A stretch of 14,724 nucleotides of DNA from an uncultured bacterium (GCA_913058555.1 CAJXRJ010000097.1:1-14724), one strand, 5' to 3'. Shown: positions 1 to 7,553, numbered from the stretch's first letter. Numbers and translations are program-made. The notes: a model not told the origin generated them from the letters alone.

Positions 1-1904
1 GCGCATAGGCCGCGCTTGGCGGCGAGGCTCGGGCCGCCGTACTCCAGGGCCAACGAGAAGTTCCGGATGGCCGCATCGTCGGATCCATTGCCGAGGCACG
101 CTTCGCCAAGGCCCACGAGGGCCTCCACGGACCGTGGGCTCCAGCGCTTGGCCTGGGTGAAGGCGTCCTCGGCGGCAGCGTACTCCCCGGCCGCGATCTC
201 GAGCCGGCCTTTGCCGACGAAGGCCCGCCAGCATTCTTCGTTGGCTTCGATCGCCCGGCCAAAGAGCTCGCGCGCGGCCCCGGCGTCCCCGCGCCTGTCC
301 GCGATCACACCTAGCCCCGCGAGGGCGTCAGAATGCAACGCACCAACGTCCTCAGGCACGGCCTGGAACAACGCTTCCGCACGGCCCATCGCGTCTGCCG
401 ATTCTGAATCCATCAGCTCGGTCCAGCCAAGCTCCAGGCGCGCCTCCTCATACGCCGAATCGCCGCTGAGGGCCTCGGTGAGGTCGGCGATGGCAGAGTT
501 CCGCTCGCCGGTGGCTCGCAGGGCGAGACCGCGTAAGTAGTAAGCCTCTGGGTCACGCAGTTGGCGCAGCTTGCTGCTGAACGCGATCTTGAGCTTGCTC
601 AGGGCCTCATTGGGCTTGCCTTCCGTGAGGATCGCCTGCGCTTCCTCCAGGATCTCGAGGTATTCAGCGGCACCTTCCGGACGCGCCCCCACGGGCCGTT
701 GGCTGAGGCGTGGGGCCTTCGGGTCCGACAGCCCCGCGACCGCCGCGCCTTTGCCGCTTTCACCCGGGCCCTCCCCGTCACCGCCGCCGGCCATCTGCAT
801 CACACCGAACCCCACGGCGCCCACCAAGAGGGCGGCGCCGAGACCGATGAAGAGGCCCTTGGACTTCGCACCGGACGAGGCTGCCGGCTCGTCCTCCTGG
901 CGTCGGCGCCGTCTGGGCTCCGCGGAGGCTGTCGCTCGCCTTGAGTCCGGAGTTGGCGTGATCTCGACTTCGCCAAGCAGCGCCGCCACCATCTCGTCGG
1001 CGGACTGGAAGCGTTCCTCTTTGTCCCGGTCGAGGGCCTTCTCGAAGAACGCCCCGAGGTGATCCGGCTGGGGGTGCTCCGCTGCCTCGAAGATATCGGG
1101 CACGGGCTGGGTGGCCTGGGCGTAGAGCAGCTCGGTCAGGGTCTTGCCCTGGAAGGGCCGCTCCCCCACGAGCAACTCGTAAAACATGAGGCCGATGGCG
1201 TAGAGGTCCGCGCGCGCGTCCGCCTCTTCGCCGCTGGACTGTTCGGGCGCCATGTAGAGCGGCGTGCCGATGATGCGGCCGGGGATCGTCGTGAGGCTCG
1301 CTTCGATCTTCCGATGCACGAGCTTCGAGAGTCCGAAGTCGAGCACCTTCACCCTCCGCCGATCAGACTCGTCGCTGAGCATCACGTTCGCCGGCTTGAG
1401 ATCCCGGTGCACGATGCCAAGGTCGTGGGCCGCCTTGAGCGCGGCGAGCACCTGGAGGATGATCGCCTGGGCGTCGTCGAATTCCAGCGCGCCCTCTTCG
1501 TCGATCACCTGGCGCAGGTCGCGCCCCTCCACAAACTCCATCGCGAGGAACGTGAGCCCCTCCTCCGTCGTGTCGAAGTCAAAGACCTCGATGGCGTTGC
1601 GGTGACGGATCCGGCCTGCGGCGATGCCCTCGCGGCGGAAACGTTGGGAGGCTTCGATGCCGAGCTCCACGTCCCGGTGGAGGATCTTGATCGCAACCCG
1701 CTTCTCGAGGCCGAGGTGCATGGCCATGTAGATCTGGCCCATGCTGCCCTCGCCGATCTTCTTCTGGATCTCGTACTTACCCGCGAGGGTCCGGCCAGTC
1801 AGATCGTTGTCGAGCCCCCCGAAGGAGACGCCACACTCTGGACAGAATTTGGCGGAGGCGGGGACCTCGACGGTGCAGCTCGGGCATTCCTGGGACATCG
1901 GCAT
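1..1904 (-). CDS. Membrane Ser/Thr protein kinase with N-terminal zinc ribbon and TPR region (partial, 3' end off window)
   Basis: This gene is open from ATG 1904 to the window edge, 634 codons without a stop, so the C-terminus is missing. A zinc ribbon comes first (Cys7, Cys10, Cys21, Cys24). A complete bacterial Hanks-type kinase follows at about 43-310: glycine loop GEGSMG (51-56), VAIK Lys73, helix-C Glu92, HRDLKPAN with catalytic Asp168, DFG Asp189 and APE Glu221. A basic, Pro/Ser/Arg-rich linker leads to one membrane segment (about 350-370). From about 405 the sequence is alanine-rich and helical, in TPR-like units. By family knowledge the kinase is cytoplasmic and the TPR part lies beyond the membrane, where it would bind proteins; the partner is unknown. 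ATG 1898 is an alternative start; either keeps the zinc ribbon. No clear Shine-Dalgarno was seen. The gene is divergent from bioY. Confidence 0.93.
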   Translation of the reverse strand, partial: MPMSQECPSCTVEVPASAKFCPECGVSFGGLDNDLTGRTLAGKYEIQKKIGEGSMGQIYMAMHLGLEKRVAIKILHRDVELGIEASQRFRREGIAAGRIRHRNAIEVFDFDTTEEGLTFLAMEFVEGRDLRQVIDEEGALEFDDAQAIILQVLAALKAAHDLGIVHRDLKPANVMLSDESDRRRVKVLDFGLSKLVHRKIEASLTTIPGRIIGTPLYMAPEQSSGEEADARADLYAIGLMFYELLVGERPFQGKTLTELLYAQATQPVPDIFEAAEHPQPDHLGAFFEKALDRDKEERFQSADEMVAALLGEVEITPTPDSRRATASAEPRRRRRQEDEPAASSGAKSKGLFIGLGAALLVGAVGFGVMQMAGGGDGEGPGESGKGAAVAGLSDPKAPRLSQRPVGARPEGAAEYLEILEEAQAILTEGKPNEALSKLKIAFSSKLRQLRDPEAYYLRGLALRATGERNSAIADLTEALSGDSAYEEARLELGWTELMDSESADAMGRAEALFQAVPEDVGALHSDALAGLGVIADRRGDAGAARELFGRAIEANEECWRAFVGKGRLEIAAGEYAAAEDAFTQAKRWSPRSVEALVGLGEACLGNGSDDAAIRNFSLALEYGGPSLAAKRGLC

Positions 1905-2048
1905 CAGTTTAGCTACGCAGAGCGCCTTCCGTTCGTCGGCGATTGGCGCCCAATCTTTCAGAATTTGGCGGTGGTACGTGGGACAGCGACCGCAATACCC
2001 GTTCCAGCGGTGCCACACCGCACGTGCAAACGAGAGAATGCGGCGCAC
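1905..2048. promoter_or_regulatory. Divergent promoter region between the kinase gene and bioY, with a 15-base dyad
   Basis: These 144 bases separate the two divergent starts and must hold promoters for both genes. The clearest element is the dyad GATTGG-CGC-CCAATC at 1941-1955, with perfect 6-base arms; it could be an operator. No convincing -35/-10 pair was seen. A GAGAG stretch near 2032-2036 could be a weak, somewhat distant ribosome binding site for bioY. No biotin-type operator that I recognise is present. Confidence 0.4.
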
Positions 2049-2618
2049 ATGGACATGAATGACCAGCCAAAAGGGGCGAGACCCTGGGTGAACAAGCTTC
2101 GGAGCCTCCGGGGGGCCAGCCTTCTGGCCGCCTTGGCCCTGGCGGCGCTGCTCATCACCGCGGGTGCCCAAGCCCACATCGAGCGCGGTCCCGTGCCCAT
2201 GACCCTCCAAACCCTGGCCCTGCTCGTGGTCGGAGGCTGCCTGGGTCCGGCCCGGGGGGCGGCGGCGGCGGCCCTTTATGTCGCCTGGGGAATCCTGGGC
2301 GCCCCGGTTTTTGCCGACGGAAAGGCCCTTCCAGGCATGGAATTCCTCGACTCGAAGACCTCCGGCTACCTCGCGGCCTTCCCGGTGGCCGCCGCCATCG
2401 CCGGTCTCGCGCCGCGCCATCCCTTTGCGCTCGCGTCTGCCTTCATGGCAGCCCACGCCGTCATCCTGGCCGTAGGATTCCTCTGGCTCGCCCGATTCCT
2501 CGGCGCCGGGGCGGCCTGGGAGCATGGCGTGGCCCCCTTCCTCCTGGGTGCCGCCGCCAAGAGCATCTTCGCCGGCGCCATCGTCATCAGCCTGCGCGGC
2601 GGGCGCTCCGTTTCCTGA
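2049..2618 (+). CDS. bioY: Biotin transporter BioY (ECF transporter S component)
   Basis: The product is 189 residues, the usual BioY length, and almost entirely hydrophobic. It carries the family signature around PVPMTLQTL (residues 48-56), followed by a Gly/Ala-rich helix, then GAPVF and SGYLAAFPVAA segments. Five or six membrane helices are apparent. BioY binds biotin in the cytoplasmic membrane and usually works with the shared EcfA/EcfT energising module, which is not in this window; some BioY proteins are reported to transport alone. The start was placed at ATG 2049; ATG 2055 is also possible. The frame is open far upstream, but that stretch is antisense to the kinase gene and reads as charged, non-membrane sequence, so it is not part of this protein. 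Confidence 0.92.
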   Translation: MDMNDQPKGARPWVNKLRSLRGASLLAALALAALLITAGAQAHIERGPVPMTLQTLALLVVGGCLGPARGAAAAALYVAWGILGAPVFADGKALPGMEFLDSKTSGYLAAFPVAAAIAGLAPRHPFALASAFMAAHAVILAVGFLWLARFLGAGAAWEHGVAPFLLGAAAKSIFAGAIVISLRGGRSVS

Positions 2619-2710
2619 CGGCGTCGGGCCGCTGTCCCCACGGTATCCTCGCTGCGGTCGCCCCCTCGATTCCGAGGGATGCCCGAAGGCCACGCCCCAA
2701 AACCGAGCCC

Positions 2711-3076
2711 GTGAACCCAAAGAAGACTCGCCCGATCGGGCAGCGCCCCAAGTCCCCCGCGGAACAGCTCCAAGACGAACGCGTACAGCGGGTCCTGGCC
2801 ACGATCGACTGCATCCCGGAGGGCCAGGTCGCGTACTACGGGCAGGTCGCCGAAGAGGCAGGCCTGCCGCGCAGCGCGCGCTTCGTGGGATCGGTGCTCA
2901 AACGGTTTGTGAACAACCACTCCGTCCCGTGGCACAGGGTGCTTGGCTCCGACGGGACGATCCGTGTCACCGGCGGCATCGCGCGTGACCAGGCCAAGCT
3001 ACTGCGAGCCGAAGGCGTGAAGGTCACGAACGGTCGGGTCAAGCTCAGCGACTTCGGCTGGAAACCGGACGCTTAG
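2711..3076 (+). CDS. Alkyltransferase-like (ATL) DNA-damage-binding protein, MGMT family
   Basis: This 121-residue protein matches the C-terminal DNA-binding domain of O6-methylguanine-DNA methyltransferases. The active-site PCHRV is replaced by PWHRV (Trp74), the hallmark of ATL proteins such as E. coli YbaZ/eAtl. By family knowledge it cannot transfer alkyl groups; it binds O6-alkylguanine, flips the base and hands the lesion to nucleotide excision repair. Visible residues fit this: Tyr43 in AYYGQVA (base-flipping helix) and the candidate arginine finger Arg57 in SARFVGSVLK. The basic N-terminus (about 16 residues) is an extension. The start is GTG 2711; the ribosome binding site is weak. 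It lies 92 bases after bioY on the same strand, and its last 32 bases overlap the convergent DUF6288-type gene. Confidence 0.92.
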   Translation: MNPKKTRPIGQRPKSPAEQLQDERVQRVLATIDCIPEGQVAYYGQVAEEAGLPRSARFVGSVLKRFVNNHSVPWHRVLGSDGTIRVTGGIARDQAKLLRAEGVKVTNGRVKLSDFGWKPDA

Positions 3077-4598
3077 CCTTGTCCTTTCCCGTGATGACGA
3101 GGTTCTCGTCCGGGATGGACAGGATGAACGCCGTCACCGCAGAGGCGAGCAGTCGCGCGTCGTTCCCATAGCCCGCGTTGTCGCGGTTCGGCTGGTAGTG
3201 GAAGGTCCCATCGGGGCACTCCGAGAGGACGAACCACCATCGGTTCGCCGCCATGAGCTTCTCGAAGCTCGGTCGATGCGTCGACGCGCCGAGGGCGCCG
3301 TAGGCCATGCCCAAGAGCGGCGACCCGTGGGTGTCTGGGAAGCTGTCGGGCTTGTCCCCCATGAGCGCCGCACTGCGCCTCGCAAACGTATCGTGACCGT
3401 CGAAAGGACTCATCCAATGGGCGATGGTCGAGGCTCCGGTGCGGCCCATGTCGGCCCAGTTCTCGTCGCCGGCCACGCCGTCGGCGTACCAGAGGTACCC
3501 GTTGGAACCCGTGCCACGCTGGAGGAACCTGTAAGCGGCCCTGTGTCGCTCTTCGTCGACTTCAATTCCCGCTCGCTGCATCAACGAGTAGGCCAGTGCC
3601 CCTTGGCCGGTGAGCATGGCGATCGGCCCGTAACCCTCGAAGCCAGTGATATGGCCCCAGCCGCCGCGCTGCTGCTCGGGTGACTTTGGATACGAACCCG
3701 GATGGGACTCCTTGGCCTTCGGGTTAATCTGAGAGGGATCCATGTACTGGCTCGCCGCGAGGAACGTTTGGACCTCCTGGAGCTCGGGCAGGACCCACTT
3801 CTCCTTGGTCGCGAAGTAGTACTCAGAGAGCACGACGGCCGCCGCCATGTACCGCCAGTTGATGAGACCACCCTCGTCTTCCGCCTTGGTTTGCTTGGCG
3901 TGGTAGCGCGCCGCCTTGCGAACCGCCTTCATGTGCTTCGGCTTGCCGCTGGAGAGCAGCGCGAGGGGCGCAAAGGTGTTGTGCACCGGATGCCCGAAGG
4001 AGCCATCATCGCGCTGGTTCTCCAGGAGGTACTCCAGGAGAAACTCCCGGCGCGCCTCGGACTGCTTGCAGTCGAAGGGGAAAGTCTCGGCGTACGGGAG
4101 CGCCTTCGAAGGCAGCTTCAACTTGACCTCTTTCTCTTTGCCGTCACGGTCGATGGTCACGCTGAGGGAGTGGCTCGACCCTTTGCCCGCGAGCCCAGCG
4201 TCGAGCGCTGCGGCAAAGTCGGCGATTGGTCCCTGGGGTCCGAACACCTTCATCCCGTAACCGTTTCTGTGGGGCGTCTCGAACGCCGCGCCCCCCGCGC
4301 CAGTGATCCAGTCCCCCACTTTCACCTTCTTTTGGGCGGGACTGCCCTCGAAGACGTGCTTCACGAGCAGGTGGCTCGGGCGTTCTTCGTCGAGCTGCAC
4401 TCGGATGCCCGTCACGCCAAGGCCGTAGTACCAGCCCGGCACCTCCGCGTCGGGTCCCCGATTGGCTTTCTGCTTCCAGGGCCTTCCATCGGGGTGATGG
4501 TGCACCTGAGCGCTGGCGCCTTGGGTCAGGGGAAGTAGCGGTGCAGCGGCGATAAGCGCTGTGAGACGAAGCGTGGACAAGAGCGTTCTTTGGGTCAT
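3045..4598 (-). CDS. Secreted PDZ-domain protein of DUF6288 type
   Basis: The protein is 517 residues. A signal peptide spans 1-30 (hydrophobic core, likely cleavage after ASA), followed by a His/Pro-rich linker. A PDZ-like domain occupies about 60-155 (LLVKHVFEGSPAQKKVKVGDWITGAGG-type core). A long helical region follows (about 175-510) with QRDDGSFG and repeated Gly/Trp/Tyr-rich segments that recall alpha/alpha-barrel proteins such as terpene cyclases. This architecture fits DUF6288, common in planctomycetes and of unknown function. No catalytic residues can be assigned. ATG 4598 was chosen because it directly precedes the signal peptide, with AAGGG just upstream. The frame is open to 4841, but the extra residues are Arg/Ser/Cys-rich and do not look like protein. 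The last codons overlap the convergent ATL gene. Confidence 0.85.
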   Translation of the reverse strand: MTQRTLLSTLRLTALIAAAPLLPLTQGASAQVHHHPDGRPWKQKANRGPDAEVPGWYYGLGVTGIRVQLDEERPSHLLVKHVFEGSPAQKKVKVGDWITGAGGAAFETPHRNGYGMKVFGPQGPIADFAAALDAGLAGKGSSHSLSVTIDRDGKEKEVKLKLPSKALPYAETFPFDCKQSEARREFLLEYLLENQRDDGSFGHPVHNTFAPLALLSSGKPKHMKAVRKAARYHAKQTKAEDEGGLINWRYMAAAVVLSEYYFATKEKWVLPELQEVQTFLAASQYMDPSQINPKAKESHPGSYPKSPEQQRGGWGHITGFEGYGPIAMLTGQGALAYSLMQRAGIEVDEERHRAAYRFLQRGTGSNGYLWYADGVAGDENWADMGRTGASTIAHWMSPFDGHDTFARRSAALMGDKPDSFPDTHGSPLLGMAYGALGASTHRPSFEKLMAANRWWFVLSECPDGTFHYQPNRDNAGYGNDARLLASAVTAFILSIPDENLVITGKDKAKRPVSSRSR

Positions 4599-4900
4599 AG
4601 GCCCTTGAAGGACACTCGATTTCGCGAGCCTCCGCCAGCCTGAGTCGCTGAGTTGCGCTGAGCCTGCACAGATCTGGCACTGGGACAACCCGATTCGCCG
4701 GGCTCGCCGGCAACACTCTGTCGCATCACGGGGTCGACCCTGTGGCCATGACGAAGGGCCCCGGAGGAGCGGCCGCATTGGCACGCTCGTCCGGGGCCCG
4801 CAGGGCTTCGGCAGGAAGACCGACTTGCTGAATTGGCTCAAGCCTGGGACTCAGCCACCGGCGCCTGAGCTCTCCATCACAAGGGGCTCACCGGGGCGAC
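4599..4900. other. Intergenic region between the M56 gene and the DUF6288-type gene
   Basis: These 302 bases hold no convincing gene on either strand. They contain the 3' flank of the M56 gene, a short dyad at 4850-4869 (CTCAG and CTGAG arms around a GC-rich centre), the strong hairpin described separately, and presumably the promoter of the DUF6288-type gene. I could not identify clear -35/-10 boxes. Confidence 0.5.
4752..4810 (-). terminator. Strong GC-rich hairpin downstream of the M56 gene, possible terminator
   Basis: Perfect 10-base arms GGGCCCCGGA (4756-4765) and TCCGGGGCCC (4790-4799) are extended inward, after one mismatch, by GAGC/GCTC (4767-4770 with 4785-4788). The loop is 14 bases. 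Outer CGAA/TTCG bases could pair across a bulge. It lies about 100 bases past the M56 stop and some 150 bases before the next start on the same strand, a sensible place for a terminator. There is no U-tract on either side, so a regulatory or transcript-stabilising hairpin is also possible. Confidence 0.45.
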
Positions 4901-7045
4901 CTACTTTCTGCCGCGGTAGTACTCCTTGACCTCAGCGCCTTTGGAAACGTCCTTCCCTTTGCTGCCACCACGGCGCTGACTCTTCTTGTCGCCCCCCTCT
5001 TTCTTGGGCTCCACGTCTTGGCCCATGACAGGACGCCCAGGCACTTTGCGCCGGGTGATCTCCCGCTTCGCCCGGCTCGCTTCACTCCGGACGCGCTCAA
5101 GCTCCATCTCCAGCATGTGGAGTCGTTCGTTCAATCGCTTGGCCTGATCGTCCTGGTCGTTGGGGACCACGTTGCGTCCCTTGCGCACCTCTTTGCCCAC
5201 CGCAACCGGAGGGCGGCCCCTGCGAGCCTCGGTGCCGACCGCGACGGGCTGGCGGCCCCCGCGTGCTTCAGTGCCCACCGCAACAGGTCGGCGGCCCCCG
5301 CGTGCCTCGGTGCCTGTGACGACCAGCTCGCGGGCGGTGTTTCGTCGGCCCCGCACCACTTCGCTGAGCTCCTCCAGCCTTGCCCGATCCATCTCGACGG
5401 TCCGGCGATCGGCTTCCCGCTTCCGAAGAACGGCTTCGACTTTCCGCTTGGCTTCTTCACCCGTGATCTCGCCAGAGCGAACCGCTTCCTTGATATCGAC
5501 CACGATGTTCCGGCGGGGATCCACCGCGGGGTCAAACAACTCACCGACGCGCGGCATGCTGGGGTCGCGGCGCCTGAAGTCAGCGTCGCTCCGATTGACC
5601 CTCTCCTGATAATCCTTGATCCGCTCCTCAAGTACGGCGCGCTTTTCGGCCATTTCGGCCCTCTTCAATTCCTCGGAGTTCTTGGAGTTCTGCAGCTCCA
5701 ATTCGAGCCTGTACACCTGTTCGAGTGCCGCGTCATAGCGATCACGGGACTGGGTACGTTGCCCCTTAACCGACTGATCCATGCCAATGACGGGAGACAT
5801 CAGGCGCACGCGGCGAGGGGCCTCTTCCTTGCCCTGGAACATCGACTTGCGTAGGGCCTTTAGCACGTTCTTCGCGTCGGAGGCGCTGAGAGTATGGGCC
5901 TCCACTGCCTCCAGAATTCGCGCTTCGACGATCGCGTAGTCGCCGTGGGCATCGCGGCCTTCCAGGCTCAATGTCGTGGAAGTCGCAGGCGAAGGCTGGG
6001 GATTGGCTGCGGCGCTCGCAATGCCAAGTCCCAAGGCGATGGCCACCGTGCCAAGGAGAGTGAGTGGACGAAGGCTGGCCCGCTTGGGCTGGCCCGCGGA
6101 GCGAACGTCGAGAATGCGTTGGATGCGTGTCATGAGAAAACCGGTTTTGGGACTGGCTGCGAGGACCATCTCGGAGCTCGATTGCCTGTGGGATTCGAGG
6201 CGCGTGAGAGCGCGGGCCAAAGGAAGGGGTCCGCCTGTGGTGCGCACGGCTGCGAGGTCGCAGCAATGCTCTCTCTCCTGGCGAATGACCGAGGAGAGCC
6301 ACCAAGTGGCGGGGTGGAAGAACAAGAGCACTTCGACGATCGCCTGGAGGGCGTTGAACAGAGGGTCGAAGCGCCTGATGTGGGCAAGTTCGTGGGCGAG
6401 GACACTCTTCAGCTGTTCCGCCGAGAGCACGAGAAAAGTCGCCGTGGGCACAAGCACCACCGGACGCAGCCAGCCAACCACCAGCGGACTGTCCGCAAGC
6501 TCGGTGGCGAAGACCCGCACGCGGCGACGGATGCCGAGATCGACGCAGAGTCGGTCCGCAACCGCCTGCCAGCGATCGTCCACCGCGATGCGCGAACGGA
6601 CGCGCAACCGATGGGCAGCACCACAGGCTAAGACGAGTCGGAGCATCATCCATAGGGCGCCGAGGGCCCAGAGGGCGGCGACGGCGGGGATCCAGCGGAG
6701 GCTAGCGTCCACGGCCGTGGGCGTCGCGCCGACGGCAGTGAGAGCGGACCCGAGATCGGCCTCTAGGTATCCCGCCTCGGCGAGCAGCTCCGACATGGCG
6801 CCGCTCCCCGTGGGATTGGGACCGGAAAGGACCGCCGTGGCGCAGAACACGAGCACGCTGAGCGCAAGCCCGCCCCCCGCCACTGCGTAGCGCCCGCCTG
6901 GGGAGCTCCGCGGAATCAGCCGCAACGCCGCTGCGCAGAAGAGGCCGATCAAGAGGCCCTGCCAGAGGAAGCTAAACACCGCCCATCCAAGGGCGGCCCC
7001 CCAGCGGTCGAGTCCCCCAAGCGATCCAAGAGCGGCGAACATCAT
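4901..7045 (-). CDS. M56-family (BlaR1/MecR1-like) membrane metallopeptidase with an unusual coiled-coil and repeat C-terminus
   Basis: The protein is 714 residues. The N-terminal half is a BlaR1/MecR1-type peptidase: membrane segments at about 20-42, 55-74, 117-141 and 328-347, zinc motif HELAH (218-222, Glu219 catalytic) and the downstream RQEREHCCD motif (255-263). In the known systems such proteases sense a signal and cause cleavage of the partner repressor BlaI. The C-terminal part (350-714) is not a penicillin-binding sensor: it is highly charged, with coiled-coil-like stretches at about 430-485, 530-570 and 630-665, a 13-residue tandem repeat at 578-629 and a Lys/Gly-rich tail. The start ATG 7045 overlaps the blaI stop (ATGA), so translation is probably coupled. 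The signal sensed is unknown and unlikely to be a beta-lactam bound through this C-terminus. Confidence 0.9.
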   Translation of the reverse strand: MMFAALGSLGGLDRWGAALGWAVFSFLWQGLLIGLFCAAALRLIPRSSPGGRYAVAGGGLALSVLVFCATAVLSGPNPTGSGAMSELLAEAGYLEADLGSALTAVGATPTAVDASLRWIPAVAALWALGALWMMLRLVLACGAAHRLRVRSRIAVDDRWQAVADRLCVDLGIRRRVRVFATELADSPLVVGWLRPVVLVPTATFLVLSAEQLKSVLAHELAHIRRFDPLFNALQAIVEVLLFFHPATWWLSSVIRQEREHCCDLAAVRTTGGPLPLARALTRLESHRQSSSEMVLAASPKTGFLMTRIQRILDVRSAGQPKRASLRPLTLLGTVAIALGLGIASAAANPQPSPATSTTLSLEGRDAHGDYAIVEARILEAVEAHTLSASDAKNVLKALRKSMFQGKEEAPRRVRLMSPVIGMDQSVKGQRTQSRDRYDAALEQVYRLELELQNSKNSEELKRAEMAEKRAVLEERIKDYQERVNRSDADFRRRDPSMPRVGELFDPAVDPRRNIVVDIKEAVRSGEITGEEAKRKVEAVLRKREADRRTVEMDRARLEELSEVVRGRRNTARELVVTGTEARGGRRPVAVGTEARGGRQPVAVGTEARRGRPPVAVGKEVRKGRNVVPNDQDDQAKRLNERLHMLEMELERVRSEASRAKREITRRKVPGRPVMGQDVEPKKEGGDKKSQRRGGSKGKDVSKGAEVKEYYRGRK
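5159..5314 (-). repeat. In-gene tandem repeat, 39-base (13-residue) unit, about four copies
   Basis: Three clear units, G-T-E-A-R-(G/R)-G-R-x-P-V-A-V, occupy residues 578-590, 591-603 and 604-616 of the M56 protein (5314-5198). A degenerate fourth unit (GKEVRKGRNVVPN) follows at 5197-5159. The DNA copies are also alike and start back to back. The unit is basic and Gly-rich and so probably flexible. It lies between two coiled-coil-like segments. Repeats of this kind can gain or lose units by slippage; no function can be assigned. Confidence 0.85.
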
Positions 7046-7431
7046 GACTCGTTCTCCAGTCGATCGAGCATGGCCCGGATCTCTTGAAGCTCCTCCGGGG
7101 AGGACTTGCGCACCGAGAGTGCCTGCAAGACCAGGTCCCCTGGTGAGCCTTGGAATGCCTTGTCGAGGAGGTCCCTCAGGAGCGCCTTCTGGGTCTGCTT
7201 CTTCGGCTTGGCCGCCCAGAAAACCTGGGGGCGCACGTCGGTATCGCGCTCGAGCAGGCCCTTCTCCGTCATGATCTGCATGAGCTTGAGGACCGTCGTG
7301 AAGCCAATTTCCGTGCCCTCCGACAGGGCCTCGTGCACCTCGCGGACCGTGGAGCGAGGGCGCTCCCAGATCATTCGGAGGATGTTGAACTCGGCCTCAG
7401 TGGGCTTTCGTGGCGGTGTATTCTTCGTCAT
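7042..7431 (-). CDS. blaI: BlaI/MecI/CopY-family winged-helix repressor
   Basis: The protein is 129 residues, typical of BlaI. The N-terminal winged helix starts at PTEAEFNILRMIWERPRSTV (about 10-29), continues with REVHEALSEG and recognition helix FTTVLKLMQIM, then the wing (TDVRPQVFWAA). The C-terminal helices (LLRDLLDKAF onward) are the usual dimerisation part. It is a dimeric repressor, expected to be cleaved when its M56 partner is activated. It overlaps the M56 start by four bases, the classical blaI-blaR1 arrangement in one operon. Two matching dyads lie just upstream of it, suggesting autoregulation. No Shine-Dalgarno is apparent before ATG 7431. The actual regulon is unknown; no beta-lactamase gene is in the window. 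Confidence 0.93.
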   Translation of the reverse strand: MTKNTPPRKPTEAEFNILRMIWERPRSTVREVHEALSEGTEIGFTTVLKLMQIMTEKGLLERDTDVRPQVFWAAKPKKQTQKALLRDLLDKAFQGSPGDLVLQALSVRKSSPEELQEIRAMLDRLENES

Positions 7432-7467
7432 GGGCTGTGGCCAGCGTCGGCTGGACTCCCTTCAAAG

Positions 7468-7484
7468 TACGAAGACCTTCGTCA
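7468..7484. promoter_or_regulatory. Putative BlaI operator 1
   Basis: The dyad TACGAA-GACC-TTCGTCA has ACGAAG and CTTCGT arms around a 2-base centre. It starts 37 bases upstream of the blaI start codon. A nearly identical dyad lies 43 bases further out. Position next to a BlaI gene and the twofold symmetry make it a good candidate for the repressor site; the exact consensus for this lineage is not something I can confirm. Confidence 0.65.
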
Positions 7485-7510
7485 TTCCAGCTAGCCCCCT
7501 TGCGCCCTTT

Positions 7511-7527
7511 TACGAAACTCTTCGTCA
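7511..7527. promoter_or_regulatory. Putative BlaI operator 2
   Basis: The dyad TACGAA-ACTC-TTCGTCA has the same flanking 13 bases as operator 1; only the 4-base centre differs. The centre-to-centre distance to operator 1 is 43 bases, close to four helical turns, so two dimers would bind on the same face. It also lies 27 bases before the small ORF at 7554, so it could control the divergent mtfA side too. Confidence 0.65.
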
Positions 7528-7553
7528 AGGCGTATTCCCCTCCTCAGCTCCCC

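Noticed and set aside
1059..2048. Long plus-strand open frame running into bioY
   Set aside because: It is antisense to the kinase gene, whose zinc ribbon and kinase motifs are unambiguous. GC-rich codon bias keeps the opposite frame open; only the part from 2049 is a real protein.
3702..4538. Plus-strand ORF opposite the DUF6288-type gene
   Set aside because: Antisense shadow; the minus-strand protein has signal peptide and PDZ features.
4599..4841. 81-residue N-terminal extension of the DUF6288-type protein
   Set aside because: Arg/Ser/Cys-rich, covers the hairpin region, and would bury the obvious signal peptide that starts at ATG 4598.
5159..5314. CRISPR-like regular repeats
   Set aside because: The 39-base units are contiguous, without spacers, in frame within a coding gene.
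5018..5854. Plus-strand ORF opposite the M56 C-terminus
   Set aside because: Antisense shadow of the repeat and coiled-coil region; the repetitive look comes from the 39-base repeat.
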